A DNA stretch of 64,000 bases from Gonocerus acuteangulatus (GCA_946811695.1 OX328126.1:89767577-89831576), one strand, 5' to 3'. Counted from the stretch's first letter, positions 10,506 to 21,311 are shown. Numbers and translations: made by a program. Notes: generated by a model from the sequence alone, not told the origin.

Positions 10506-11003
10506 ATATTTCAAACAAGATAGTGGCCACAATTTTAGTTCATTCGTCGCGAAATTTTATATTTGGCATTCTCATTATAAATAATCGGAAGAGTTCGTTA
10601 ACCTGCATAATTGGTCCATCTGGAGTTATGCTTGCAACCGAATTGTTTTTGTAATCAAATTTTAAGACATGGGAGGTTATTCATTTGTGTGCTTTTTGCG
10701 TTGGATCATATTCCTATTATTGAAGCACATTTTTGGAAAATGGCTTTCTCTCGCCTTCCTACTTGGCACAAACAAAGATCCTCCTAAAATCTATTCTGTA
10801 ATCTACATATGATCTTATTTCATTTTCTTTTTTTTTTTTTTCAATTTATTTTAAGAGCTTCAGAACGACGGCGACGACATATGACGTATACTACATTCTG
10901 CTTTTTTAAAGCTAATCAAATTTAGAACAATTTTTTCTAGCCAAATTTCTGTTTTTTTGTTTATTAAATTACTGTAAAGAATTTAAATTCAGGAAGTTTT
11001 ACA
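10506..11003. other. No recognised feature
   Basis: AT-rich, with T runs at 10830 and 10950. Nothing recognised. Confidence 0.4.
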
Positions 11004-11796
11004 ATTATTTATTTATTTATTGTGTCCCGCTTCAATGGCGATAACACAAAGAACAGTATCCTCTGAACTTAGCTATTCTAGGAAATCAGCATGGTTATTG
11101 GTGTTGGAAGTGTGTGTGGTTATGTAATGGTTTAGACGTAGGGTTCACCTATAAATAGTAGCTTAGTATAGATGGAAATATAATATCATATAATCCAACA
11201 TTGCAGACGTTCATCAAATAAGGTTGTACAGTCCTGTATTCTTGAGGTAGGTCAGTATAGTGTTGATGTACTGGCTATCATTGCCTAGGAGTTCATGCAT
11301 ATCATACGGTATGTTGTAATTGCTTCTTCTCTGGCAGTCAGTCAGTAAATGTTTAATCTTAAGTTCTGTGTTACATATGTTGCATATTGGTTTGTGGCGT
11401 CTTGACATAAGAAATTCGTGGGTGAGTCGAGTATGTCCAATCCGTAAACGAGCGAGGACAATTCTTCTCGTTTATTGTCGCGAAGACTGGATGGCCATTC
11501 CTCAACTGTATTTTTTATGGTCAGAAGTTTATTGTCAGTTATTTGTGTCCACAAGTATTGCCAATGATGTTTTATGGTAGATTTTGTAGCTGTTCTCTGG
11601 CAGTTATTTGTGGTACGTCATAAGTCATAAGACTGACAGCATTTTTTGCGTGATAATCGGCAATTGAACTTTTCCCGAGTTCTTCATGTCCAGGTAGCCA
11701 GTACATTGTTGTGTTTCTGTTTAGGGTTTGTGTCTTATTCAAAATTTCTGTCAGTAGTGGATGGGTTGTATATCTGTCTGTAAACAACCCATCCAC
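11004..11796 (-). pseudogene. LINE 3' end: RNase H tail and C-terminal zinc motif
   Basis: On the minus strand, 11796-11572 reads TTMYWLPGHEELGKSSIADY then HAKNAV, the end of an RNase H domain of the I/Jockey-group type. 11554-11342 continues TQITDNKLLTIKNTVEEWPS and 11408-11214 ends CNICNTELKIKHLLTDC, a C-x2-C-x7-H-x4-C motif typical of the C-terminus of these ORF2 proteins. The three pieces are in three frames, so at least two frameshifts are present. The 3' UTR runs to a (TAAA)n tail at 11004-11020. 5'-truncated, with an inverted duplication at the break (11753-11800). Confidence 0.8.
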
Positions 11797-11800
11797 TACT
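11753..11800. repeat. 17 bp inverted repeat at LINE truncation point
   Basis: agtagtggatgggttgt (11753-11769) and its exact complement (11784-11800) surround a 14-base spacer exactly where the LINE homology stops. Confidence 0.85.
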
Positions 11801-11940
11801 TAAATAATAAAATATTATTTTATGTTTTACAATTAAACATAAAATAATATTTTATATTTCATTTACCTGAATATCAGCACTGATATCGTTGATATTAAAC
11901 ATTCAAATCCTTGAAAAAAATCAGACACAACATCATAAAA
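11801..11940. repeat. Foldback-family fragment with AT-rich palindrome
   Basis: 11807-11853 is a near-perfect palindrome (aaaatattattttatg ... cataaaataatatttt). With the following atcgttgatattaaacattc it matches the inner arms of the foldback at 24261-25203, so it is a solo fragment of that family. Confidence 0.5.
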
Positions 11941-11994
11941 CGTAAATGTATCTTAATCCAACAATGAAAATAATTGAAATAATATTTATTGTAG

Positions 11995-12044
11995 TGCCAA
12001 TGACCAAAGCAGTCGAGGCACCCAAATAATAAATAAAAAAAAAT
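11995..12044 (+). mobile_element. 50 bp ultra-truncated LINE or SINE insertion
   Basis: tgccaatgaccaaagcagtc, gaggcacccaaataataaat and an A run are flanked by the perfect 13 bp duplication ATATTTATTGTAG (11982-11994 and 12045-12057). It is a target-primed insertion that kept only the last bases of a retroelement. Confidence 0.85.
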
Positions 12045-12057
12045 ATATTTATTGTAG

Positions 12058-12728
12058 ATAATAATTGTATTGAATTAAATAAGATGCTGAAATATTATCA
12101 CTGTGGTTAATTTGTTTATAAACTATTTTATAAATTGTCCTTAAAGAAAATTTTGTGCTTCCTCATGAATCGGAGGAGGAATGCGCATCCATTCATTACG
12201 CAGACTACTTATATAAAGATCTAAAGAAGTTAAAAGTTCATTTACAACGTGTTCTGGTCAGCTGTTTTGAATTGAAAAGTGAAGACGCTTGTATTTTTTG
12301 TTCTCAATCAAATCGGAATTTATTGTATTTTTTGGTGCATTTGGTTATCAAATAATGTAAAAAACGTTAGTTTAATAGGTTTTTGTTGTTTTGTAAGTGT
12401 TTATTTCATTCTGGATCATAGGTAAGTATAAATATTTAGTTCAAAAGTAGCCGGGTTCTTCCTAACCTAGAGGTGAAGATAGAGGCTAGAAGAGCTCGGG
12501 TCTGCCGAACATTGCCGAGTTCACCCGAACTCGTCATATGTCTAGAACGCAAGTAGATCTCTTTTGTTTTTTACCTTAATTATTTAATAAATATTCATTT
12601 TTTCACTTCTTATACTTAGATATTAATTATTAGACTTAGAAAATATTATATTATAACTAGATATTAAGATATATATTAAATTTAGCTTATTTAACTAATT
12701 TATTATCATTTTAAATAATAATAAAAGT
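12058..12728. other. No recognised gene; possible LINE 5' UTR at right
   Basis: A 66-codon frame at 12155-12355 is not recognisable. 12455-12560 is GC-richer (gctcgggtctgccgaac) and may be the 5' region of the LINE whose ORF1 starts at about 12729; its exact 5' end is not visible. Confidence 0.3.
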
Positions 12729-14053
12729 ATGCTTAACATGAAACGGCCACCCGATAAGAAACGGAGGCTAGACTATCCCTTGGCATACTCTTCGGTAGAA
12801 GATGGAGCCAGAGCTGATAATGATGGGGATCTTGTACCCAGGTTTATTATAATAAAAAGAAAAGGGGAAGACAATTTCAATAAAGTCAGCCCTTTCTTTG
12901 TATTTAAAGCTATTACAGGTTGTGTTGTACAGGTAAAGAATATTAAAAAATGAAGAGATGGGACATTATTAGTAGAAGTTTCATCCGATAAACAATCTGC
13001 TAGGTTATTATCTTGTGAAAAACTATTTAACGACATGGAAGTGGAGGTTAAGCCTCATGCTTTCCTTAATGTGAGTAAGGGAGTCATTAGATGTTATGAT
13101 TTAGATTGTGTGAGCATTGAGGAAATTAAAAATGAACTTAAATCACAAAAGGTTACAGATATTTCTAGGTTTACTATGAAAAGGAAATAATAAATACCCA
13201 TAGCTATTTGGTAACTTTCGGGACTCCTGAAATACCAAATAATATTAAAGTCGGATATTTAAATATTCCCGTGAAGCTTTACATCCCCAGTCCGAGGCGA
13301 TGTACGAAGTGTTTATTATTTGGCCATGTAAAGTCTATATGCAAGAAATTAGAAATGACGTGTAGCTGGTGTAGCAAAACCCGACATGAGGGGGGTTGTC
13401 AAGATCCCATAATGTGCGCGGTATGTAAGGGCCCCCATAATTGTTTTGACAAAAGCTGTCCTGCTTTTATTATTGAAAAGGAAGTTAAAAAAATACAAAT
13501 AACTGAAAAAATTCCGTACGGATATGCTAAAAGAAAATTTATGGAAAATTCCCCACAAAATTTAATTATTGAAAAACCCAAATATTCCGAAATGTTAACC
13601 AGAACATTCACTCCATTAGCAAAAAAAGTTGACTCAGGAACTCAAACAGATTTATTTTTACAAGAGACCAATACATCTACAGAAAGACAAGCTATCAAAA
13701 CCTCTACCGTCGCAGATCAGACCAGAAACCCCCTTACCAAGCCAAGTTCCTCCCAAACCACCTCTCCTTCCCTCTCTCACTCCCTCCCTCCCGCCTTTTC
13801 CCCTTCCCTCTCTCTCCCCCTCCCTCCTGCCTTTACCCCTTCCCACCCTCGTCCTCCTGACACCTCCTCCCTTCCTCCTTCTCCCGTCTCTTCGCCACCA
13901 GCTAGTCCTGGAAGCGAGGGACAAGTAAAGCAGAATGCAAGTTAACAGGCCCTTGGGTCTAACAAAAAGCAGATAAAACAGAATGCAAATAAATCTAAAG
14001 ATAACGATAGCAAGAACAAAGAAACTAAGTCCAATAAAACGTTTTCCAAATAA
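12729..14053 (+). pseudogene. LINE ORF1 (Gag-like, CCHC knuckles), disabled
   Basis: Nucleic-acid-binding ORF1 of the LINE continued by ORF2 at 14524. The frame starts MLNMKRPPDKKRRLDYPLAY at 12729, meets a TGA at 12951-12953, and continues in frame to a TAA at 13189. A +1 shift then joins the frame at 13208-13945. That frame has three zinc knuckles: CTKCLLFGHVKSIC (residues 32-45), CSWCSKTRHEGGC (52-64) and CAVCKGPHNCFDKSC (70-84). A Ser/Pro-rich tail follows at about 165-240. Another in-frame TAA (13943-13945) precedes a Lys/Asn-rich tail to 14053. Three knuckles in ORF1 fit I/Jockey-group LINEs. With two stops and one shift it cannot make full-length protein, but the remainder is well preserved, so decay is recent to moderate. 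Confidence 0.85.
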
Positions 14054-14299
14054 ATCAAAAGTAATGATGGATAATTTATTATTAATTTTCAAGTACGAAG
14101 CGGGTAAAAATAAAAATCTTCATATGTTAAATTAAATGTTAAATGCCCTATAATACTTCCTGTTCATATTCTAAGTCTAATAATCAAGGCGAAAATTAAA
14201 ATTAGTCAAACAGACTATCTGTTAAAACTCTCATTCTTGAAGTTATCAAAGCATTATTTAAAAAATGTTAATATCATCCTGAACCAAACCTACGTATTT

Positions 14300-14450
14300 C
14301 TCCCAGCAAATCTTCAGTACTATGGCACTTATACTGTGACACATACACAATGCAATGGCTATACATATATATATCCCACAGCAAATTCTCCATACTATTA
14401 CACTTACACTGTCACACACACACACACACAATGCAATGCCTATTACCACC
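14300..14450. repeat. Imperfect 70-80 bp duplication with CA run between ORF1 and ORF2
   Basis: cagcaaatcttcagtactat...cacaatgcaatgg and cagcaaattctccatactat...cacaatgcaatgc are two tandem copies. The second contains a (CA)n run at 14415-14430. Confidence 0.8.
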
Positions 14451-14523
14451 TAATTGTAGCAACAAAGATTTCAAATGAACTGTGTATGAAAAGTATTAAT
14501 ATTAGACCTATGTTAAAGTTAAT

Positions 14524-15636
14524 ATGAATATGTTCAATCTGCTTCAATGGAACTGTAATGGCATTAAAACCCATCTCTGCGATCTCCAGATCTTGATTAG
14601 CGATTACACTCCGAGTTTCGTCTGCCTACAAGAAACGAACCTCACAGAAACAGACAACCTCACCCTGAAGGACTTCATCATCCATCGATACGATTTCCCC
14701 TTTGGTGATAAGGCTTGTGGCGGTGTCCTCATCGCTGTATCCCAGAACATTCCCTTCGCTCCAATATCCTTAAGAATTGATCTTCAAGCAGTCGGAATAA
14801 GAACCCTGACGAGAGTTCCTTTGACCATCCTCAATGTATATCTTCCTCCAGGACTACGAATTGAAGAACACGAATTAATCCAGTTAATACGGCAACTTCC
14901 CAAACCATTCATTCTTGTTGGAGATGTGAATGCCCATTCCTCTACATGGGGTTCAAGTCGGAATAACAGTAGGGGTAAAATGCTTGAGAAGGTCCTTCTT
15001 GACGAGAACCTGCATATTTTGAATACAGGCGAACCGACCTATCAGAGTCCTTCTTATGGAACATATTCTGCTCTCGATATTGCCGCATGCAGTGATTATT
15101 TGATTCAGCATACTACATGGAACGTAATACCTGATCAGTTTTCAAGTGATCACTTCCCTATCTTTATTTCAAGCTTTGGCGATATTCCTGTACAAGAAAA
15201 ACGAAGAAAATGGAAGACTCGCCAAGCTGATTGGGAAAAATTCAAAGCATTGACATCTACTATAAATAGTCTTCCTGAAAACTCCGAGAAAGCTTGCAGG
15301 GAACTCACAAGTGTCATTTATAACGCTGCCGAGCAGAGCATTCCAAGAACAGCTGTCCATCCAAAAAGGAAACCGGTGCCTTGGTTCAACAAAGAGTGCA
15401 AGGAGGCGATAAAGGCAAGAAGGAAGGCCTACAGGAGATTTACCCGAAATATGACGTTGGAAAACTTTGTACTGTATAAAAAGGAGAAAGCAAAATGCAA
15501 ATTAGTCATAAAAAATCAAAAAATAAATTGTTGGAAAAAGTATGTTTCTGATATAAATAAAGGCACCCCAGCTGCTGTTGTGTGGAGAAAAGTCCGAGCA
15601 ATTTCCGGAAAAAATAATTATCAACCCAAAAAATAG
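14524..15636 (+). pseudogene. LINE ORF2, apurinic-type endonuclease part
   Basis: First 370 codons of ORF2, which nicks target DNA to prime reverse transcription. APE-type endonuclease motifs are in order: LLQWNCNG (residues 6-13), CLQET with the catalytic Glu at 37, GGVLIAV, GDVNAHSSTW and SDHFPIF near 212. All expected catalytic positions seem present. A linker rich in Lys/Arg follows (KRKPVPWFNKECKEAIKARR). The frame is lost at 15634-15636 in an A run (cccaaaaaatag): a one-base change moves the continuation IANEFASTFCAENLPLNFEF to the next frame. The start at 14524 is chosen because QWN lies eight residues in, as in relatives. ORF1 ends about 470 bp upstream. Confidence 0.9.
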
Positions 15637-17027
15637 CAAACGAGTTTGCTTCGACCTTTTGTGCTGAGAATCTTCCTTTAAACTTTGAATTCCAAAAATT
15701 AAAATCAGAGAAAGAAAATTACCGAATATACTTCGACTTAAAATCCAACGAAAAAACTCAAAAATATAATTTTCCTTTCAGCCTATACGAACTTCATGCA
15801 GCCCTTAAAGATATGAAAGGTAAATCTCCTGGGCCTGACCAAATATCCTATGATATGATCAGAAACCTTCCGGAAACAACATTAAACCAAGTGCTTAACC
15901 TTTATAACATCATATGGAAGACAGGTGTAATTCCCAGTACTTGGAGGGAGGCAATTGTTATTCCTATTCCAAAACGAGGTAAAAGCACCTCGGTAGCTCA
16001 AAATTATCGCCCAGTATCGTTGACGAATTGTCTTTGCAAGTTACTGGAAAGAATGGTGAATAAACGTCTTGTATGGACATTGGAATCCATGGGGTGCTTG
16101 AACAACTGGCAATGCGGCTTCCGGCAAAGCAGGTCGACTATAGACAATCTCGTACGACTTGAATCAGAATTACAAGATACATTTATCTGTGGACAATATG
16201 CAGTTGGCGTATTTTTCGACATTCAGAAGGCCTTTGACACGGCTTGGAGGTATGGCATCCTAGAAAAATCATATATGTGGGGATTCAGAGGGAATTTACC
16301 CATATTCATCCAAGAATTTCTAGGAACTAGATACTATCAGGTAGCGGTAGGAAACTCTCTATCTGAAAGAAGATCGCAAGAAACAGGTGTACCTCAAGGG
16401 TGTGTGCTTAGTACTACACTCTTCGCCATAGCAATTAACGAAATAACACACTGTCTCAATAACCGAGTAAAAGGCTTTCTCTTTGTCGATGATTTTGCCC
16501 TCTTGTGTAGATCAAAGAACTTGAAAAACATCTAGAAGTCTCTTCAAATAGCAGTTACAAAACTGTCTGAATGGTCCAACCGAAATGGTTTTACTTTTTC
16601 CACCGAGAAATCAAAATGTGTCTTGTTCACCAGGCGGAGGAAGGCGGGAATTCCGCCGGTAATTCATCTAAACGACATTGCAATCGATTATGTCCCTAGT
16701 GCAAGGTTCCTAGGGTTCACACTGGATGAGAGGCTAAATTGGCGGGCACATATTAGTGACTTGAAGAAGAAATGTTTGGACAAAATGAAATTGTTAAAGG
16801 TTCTGGCAAAAACATCTTGGGGAGCCGATCGAATTTCGCTCCTAACTATATACAGATCCTTAATACTGTCTAAATTGGATTATGGATGCTTTGTATATGG
16901 ATCAGCGAAACCTACTGAACTCTCAAAGTTAGAAGCGATACACCATACAGGATTAAGATTGGCAACAGGAGCATTCCGCACCAGTCAGCTCTCAGCCTCT
17001 GCGCCGAGTCAGGTCTACCGCCATTGA
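15633..17027 (+). pseudogene. LINE ORF2, reverse transcriptase part
   Basis: RT domain of the same LINE. Visible motifs are GKSPGPDQISYDMI, AIVIPIPKRGK, NYRPVSLTN, CGFRQSRSTID, FFDIQKAFDTAW (catalytic Asp, motif A), GVPQGCVLSTTLF (motif B) and FLFVDDFALLC (catalytic FVDD, motif C). A TAG at 16533-16535 interrupts KNLKNI, and the same frame then continues KSLQIAVTKLSEWSNRNGF and FTRRRKAGIPPVIHLND to about 16985. A frameshift there moves on to the RNase H part. So the gene has one nonsense codon and two frame changes in this span, with all RT catalytic residues kept. Confidence 0.92.
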
Positions 17028-17590
17028 AAGTAAGAAGAAAAATACTCGCTGCAAAATATATGTCAAAGCTCCTATTACAGCAAAATAATCCTACTTTTGA
17101 TTGTGTTTTTAATCCTAAACAAGTTAGAGTATATGATAATAAACCTCATCATACAAGACCATTAGGAATACAGTACAATAGAACGGCTGAAGAGCTTCTT
17201 TCAATAGAACTTCTAAAGCCTAATCCAGAACCTGTAGAACCTTGGCTAGTCACACCACCATCAATAGACCTCTCATTAACAAAATTAGTAAACAAAACGC
17301 AGGGCACTTATAACAAGTTAGAAATTAAATCATTTTTTTTGGAAATTTTAGGTCAACAAAAAGAAGCTTTAATCATTTACACAGATGGATCCAAAATAGA
17401 AGAATCAACTTCCTGTGCTTTCTACGATGGAACGTCGGTGTTCAAATACAGATTGAATAAAATAAACAGTATTTACTCGGCTGAACTAACAGCCATATCA
17501 AACGCACTCTCCTACGTCATTCATAAAAATAATAAAAATATCGTAATATGTACAGATTCATTAAGTGCCCTAATAAGTCTGAATAAGTAA
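17024..17590 (+). pseudogene. LINE ORF2, RNase H part, cut off
   Basis: Continues the RT frame from about 16990 (LCAESGLPPLKVRRKILAAK). The RNase H core begins ALIIYTDGSKIEEST (first Asp), then NSIYSAELTAISNALSY (Glu) and IVICTDSLSALISLNK (second Asp). The fourth metal-binding region (GHxGxxGNExAD) and the C-terminal zinc motif are missing. The element stops at about 17600 where a (TA)n tract and a Helitron-like 3' end begin. Loss of the 3' side is unusual for a LINE and implies a later insertion or rearrangement. Confidence 0.9.
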
Positions 17591-17602
17591 GGCATATACA
17601 AA

Positions 17603-17606
<4 letters not shown>

Positions 17607-17648
<42 letters not shown>

Positions 17649-17769
17649 TTTAACGGGGGTCATTTTCGGTGTCTACTAGGTAGGATCGATAAAGATTCGA
17701 AGAAATTTTTCAAAAACTCCGTCATGAGTCCAACCTCAATAGCTACTTTCCTTCGGAGGAAAGTGCTAA
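17607..17769 (+). mobile_element. Helitron-like 3' end, subfamily 2
   Basis: (TA)n (17609-17644) is followed by aattttaacgggggtcattt, then the hairpin ACTTTCCT-TCGG-AGGAAAGT (17745-17764) and GCTAA. It matches the end of the complete copy at 25260-26382. The rest of the element is absent. Confidence 0.65.
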
Positions 17770-17897
17770 AAAATGCATTAAAATCGGTTAAGATTTAATT
17801 ATTCATTAAATGACCCTTAGCTCAAATATATAGAATTTGCAAATGAGGCGGAAGGTCAATAAAACTACGCCACAAACTTTCACACTTTTTATTTCTC

Positions 17898-17940
17898 TTC
17901 CCTACAAGTTTCGCACCATTTTGGCGCCTCTTCAGGGGAA
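17898..17940 (-). ncRNA. Hammerhead-ribozyme-like motif 1
   Basis: Read on the minus strand: helix I strand UUCCC, core CUGAAGA, an extra G, helix II GCGCCA-AAA-UGGUGC, core GAAA, a two-base-pair helix III (AC-UU-GU), cleavage position A, then GGGAA pairing back to UUCCC. CUGANGA...GAAA...UH is the hammerhead core, with position 7 free. A minimal helix III recalls ribozymes reported in Penelope-like elements. The extra G before helix II departs from the canonical form. An AATAAA-like tail follows (gagaaataaaaag). Confidence 0.55.
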
Positions 17941-18466
17941 TATACTTAAAGCCTAACTTCAGCCTCCACTTGTGGAGGTTAAGATTTAGAGGCTGTAGCC
18001 TTTTTCGGAACACTGTATGTCGTTTTGCCCCACTGTGCGTCGCCAGTGTGAAACATTTCCAAACGAATTGTCAGTCAGGAAAATCATTTCATTACAAGTG
18101 GTTCTTTACATAAAATCCCTCAACCCGTATCAAATTCCTAAAAGTAAGCCCCCGGCTGCAGTAAGCCATGCACATGTTTTATAAGCGGACGATCCACATA
18201 AAAGTAAGAAACCTTGAATAAGATCTCCTATCTGATCGGGGACCAGGAATGTAATATCCCTAAGTCAATTTTCAGGAGTCTTTGCGCCCTTTTCCTGAAG
18301 ACAATGTAGGAAAGTACGAAGTAAAAGTGAGAGGAAACGCGAGATTAGACTCGAGAAACGCGTGATGAGAACGAGGCCGGTAAACAATCCATAATTTCAG
18401 AGTTCTTCACATGGCAGATGAACAGCTGTAGGCTTCCTCTAAAATGAGTATTTACACTTCAATATG

Positions 18467-18468
<2 letters not shown>
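17941..18468. other. Unassigned; includes a short block shared with other repeats
   Basis: 17975-18015 (gatttagaggctgtagcctt) is a block also present at 24970, 26465, 46980 and 47985 in inverted-repeat elements. The remainder to 18468 is not recognised. Confidence 0.3.

Positions 18469-18528
<60 letters not shown>
18469..18528. repeat. (TA)n microsatellite
   Basis: About 30 uninterrupted TA units. Confidence 0.97.
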
Positions 18529-18531
<3 letters not shown>

Positions 18532-18552
18532 CCTAAGCAATGTTAAAATTCA

Positions 18553-19067
18553 AGGGTTCATTACAAAAACCAGATAAGTACAAAAATTGATATTTTGAGA
18601 TATATATTTCTTCTTCCTCTCCAAAGTGAGCTCTAGTAATTGATATCCCCAAAAAACAAATAAGTCACATTATATATTAGTGTGAATACAAAAACAAGAC
18701 AACTACAACGCCTTTCCATGTTCTTTATCATTCAAAAATCATTAGTAATTTGTCAGGATTATAAAATAAATAATCTTATTTGAGGTTGAAATTATTTCAT
18801 GTTTCATTGAAGTAAGATTTCTCAAAAAAACCAGACAAGCCCATTCGTTTTTGTTTTTTTTTATATTTTCCTCTTAAAAAATATATTTATTTTATGTTCA
18901 ATGCAAAGCTGCTAGTGGGACAATAGTAGGTATAAAAGCAATTTGTCATTTCATCAAGCACAAATGAAGCCACGTACTTCTATTAATTTTCTGAACATTT
19001 TAGTTTTTGTATGTCTGGTTTTTGGATGTCTGGTTTTTGTAATGTCTGGTTTTTGTAATGACCCCCT
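18553..19067. mobile_element. MITE with repeated terminus
   Basis: Left end agggttcattacaaaaacca (18553) is the inverted match of right end tctggtttttgtaatgaccc (19045-19067). At the right the motif gtctggtttttg is repeated three times. Flanks share aaattc, a possible short target duplication. About 515 bp and non-coding. Confidence 0.6.
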
Positions 19068-19128
19068 AAATTCTATTCTCACTGTTAGGGTAGCTGGTAA
19101 CGGGGCCAAAGTCTCTTAACCGTCCTGC

Positions 19129-20560
19129 GAAATGACAGTTTTTAGGATAGGCCAGAGTGGATAGAGATTTGTCTCTATGATTAGGATGGGATGACAGTTT
19201 TTAGGATAGGCCAGAGTGGATAGAGATTTGTCTCTATGATTAGGGTGGGATGACAGTTTTTAGGATAGGCCAGAGTGGATAGAGATTTGTCTCTATGATT
19301 AAGGTGGGATGACAGTTTTTAGGATAGGCCAGAGTGGATAGAGATTTGTCTCTATGATTAGGGTGGGATGACAGTTTTTAGGATAGGCCAGAGTGGATAG
19401 AGATTTGCCTTTATGATTAGGGTGGGATGAAAGTTTTTAGGATAGGCCAGAGTGGATAGAGATTTGTCTCTATGATTAGGGTGGGATGACAGTTTTTAGG
19501 ATAGGCCAGAGTGGATAGAGATTTGTCTCTATGATTAGGGTGGGATGACAGTTTTTACGATAGGCCAGAGTGGATAGAGATTTGTCTTTATGATTAGGGT
19601 GGGATGAAAGTTTTTAGGATAGGCCAGAGTGGATAGAGATTTGTCTCTATGATTAGGGTGGGATGACAGTTTTTAGGATAGGCCAGAGTGGATAGAGATT
19701 TGTCTCTATGATTAGGGTGGGATGACAGTTTTTAGGATAGGCCAGAGTGGATAGAGATTTGTCTCTATGATTAAGGTGGGATGACAGTTTTTAGGATAGG
19801 CCAGAGTGGATAGAGATTTGTCTCTATGATTAGGGTGGGATGACAGTTTTTAGGATAGGCCAGAGTGGATAGAGATTTGTCTTTATGATTAGGGTGGGAT
19901 GAAAGTTTTTAGGATAGGCCAGAGTGGATAGAGATTTGTCTCTATGATTAGGGTGGGATGACAGTTTTTAGGATAGGCCAGAGTAGATAGAGATTTGTCT
20001 CTATGATTAGGGTGGGATGACAGTTTTTAGGATAGGCCAGAGTGGATAGAGATTTGCCTTTATGATTAGGGTGGGATGAAAGTTTTTAGGATAGGCCAGA
20101 GTGGATAGAGATTTGTCTCTATGATTAGGGTGGGATGACAGTTTTTAGGATAGACCAGAGTGGATAGAGATTTGTCTCTATGATTAGGGTGGGATGACAG
20201 TTTTTACGATAGGCCAGAGTGGATAGAGATTTGTCTCTATGATTAGGGTGGGATGACAGTTTTTAGGATAGACCAGAGTGGATAGAGATTTGTCTCTATG
20301 ATTAGGGTGGGATGACAGTTTTTAGGATAGGCCGGAGTGGATAGAGATTTGTCTCTATAATTAGGGTGGGATGACAGTTTTTACGATAGGCCAGAGTGGA
20401 TAGAGATTTGTCTCTATGATTAGGGTGGGATGACAGTTTTTAGGATAGGCCAGAGTGGATAGAGATTTGTCTCTATGATTAGGGTGGGATGAAACTTTTT
20501 AGGATAGGCCAGAGTGAATAGAGATTTGTCTCTATGATTAGGGTGGGATGAAAATTTGGA
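19129..20560. repeat. Minisatellite, about 24 x 59 bp
   Basis: The unit is gggatgacagtttttaggat, aggccagagtggatagagat, ttgtctctatgattagggt. Each unit contains the hairpin ATAGAGA-TTTG-TCTCTAT. Marker variants (aaggtggg at 19301 and 19773; ctttat/gaaag at 19407, 19584, 19879, 20056) recur at 472 bp, so there is an eight-unit higher-order repeat. No spacers and no coding. Confidence 0.97.
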
Positions 20561-20606
20561 ATAAAACGCCATAATCAATAGTAGGTCGAGGAAATGTGTC
20601 TACCCA

Positions 20607-21170
20607 GCAGTGTTGGGCAAAAATCATTCAGAATAATGAATAAATCTGTTATTTCATTCTGAATAATGAATAATTTTGTATTCATTAATCAGTCAATTCA
20701 ACGAATAACGTAGCCTTTTTTTTATTTACTATCGAATACCTAACAGTGATTAATTGAATAAAATTGATTAATTGAATGAAAATTTTTGATGAATGAAATT
20801 TATTTATTTGACTGAAATTTTTCTTTAAATACAATTGATTTATTTTAACAATCTTATCAAATAAAAATGACTAAGTTAATTAAACTTTTTCTTACTATTA
20901 TATCGTTTACTGAACTTAAAGAATCTGAGTTTGTTGTTCCACCACATTGTTGACGAATGAGTAATAATAAATTATTAAGTGATAAAAAAATTCAGTCAAT
21001 GAATAACTGAATGAATTCTTATTCAATAAAAAATTATTGTATAATTAGAAAACCCTGTTATTCATAGAATAAAATATAAATCAGTGGATGAATAACTTAG
21101 TCAATATATAAATTCTTATTCAATAAAAATGTATGTGCATGATTATTGAATAAAACAAATTCAGGACCAT
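20607..21170. mobile_element. Possible hAT-type MITE, left end only, with degenerate GAATAA motifs
   Basis: cagtgttgggcaaaaatcat resembles hAT terminal repeats (CAGTGTTGGGCAA). About 550 bp of degenerate gaataatgaataa/gattaattgaataa words follows. A matching right end was not found. Confidence 0.3.
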
Positions 21171-21183
21171 GAATATGCTTTAG

Positions 21184-21311
21184 GAGTCTCCCGTGGTCTA
21201 GTGGCTAGCGCCTTAGATTCATAAGTGGGAGATGGTGGGTTCGGTCCCCACCAACGGCAGGAATATTCTCATCCCAAGGTTCGTTACGAAAATTTTTAGG
21301 GGGAAAAAATT
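21184..21311 (+). mobile_element. SINE family 1, shortened copy
   Basis: Head gagtctcccgtggtctagtg with B box ggttcggtccc; the 3' domain is cut short. Flanked by AATATG(C/T)TTTAG at 21172-21183 and 21312-21323 (one mismatch), the target duplication. Confidence 0.88.

Noticed and set aside
13658..14092. 144-codon Arg/Gly-rich frame on the minus strand
   Set aside because: Shadow of the Ser/Pro-rich region of the LINE ORF1 on the plus strand.
19129..20560. Regular direct repeats that could suggest a CRISPR array (also 44478-45390 and 51188-51965)
   Set aside because: Units are contiguous with no unique spacers, and the genome is eukaryotic.
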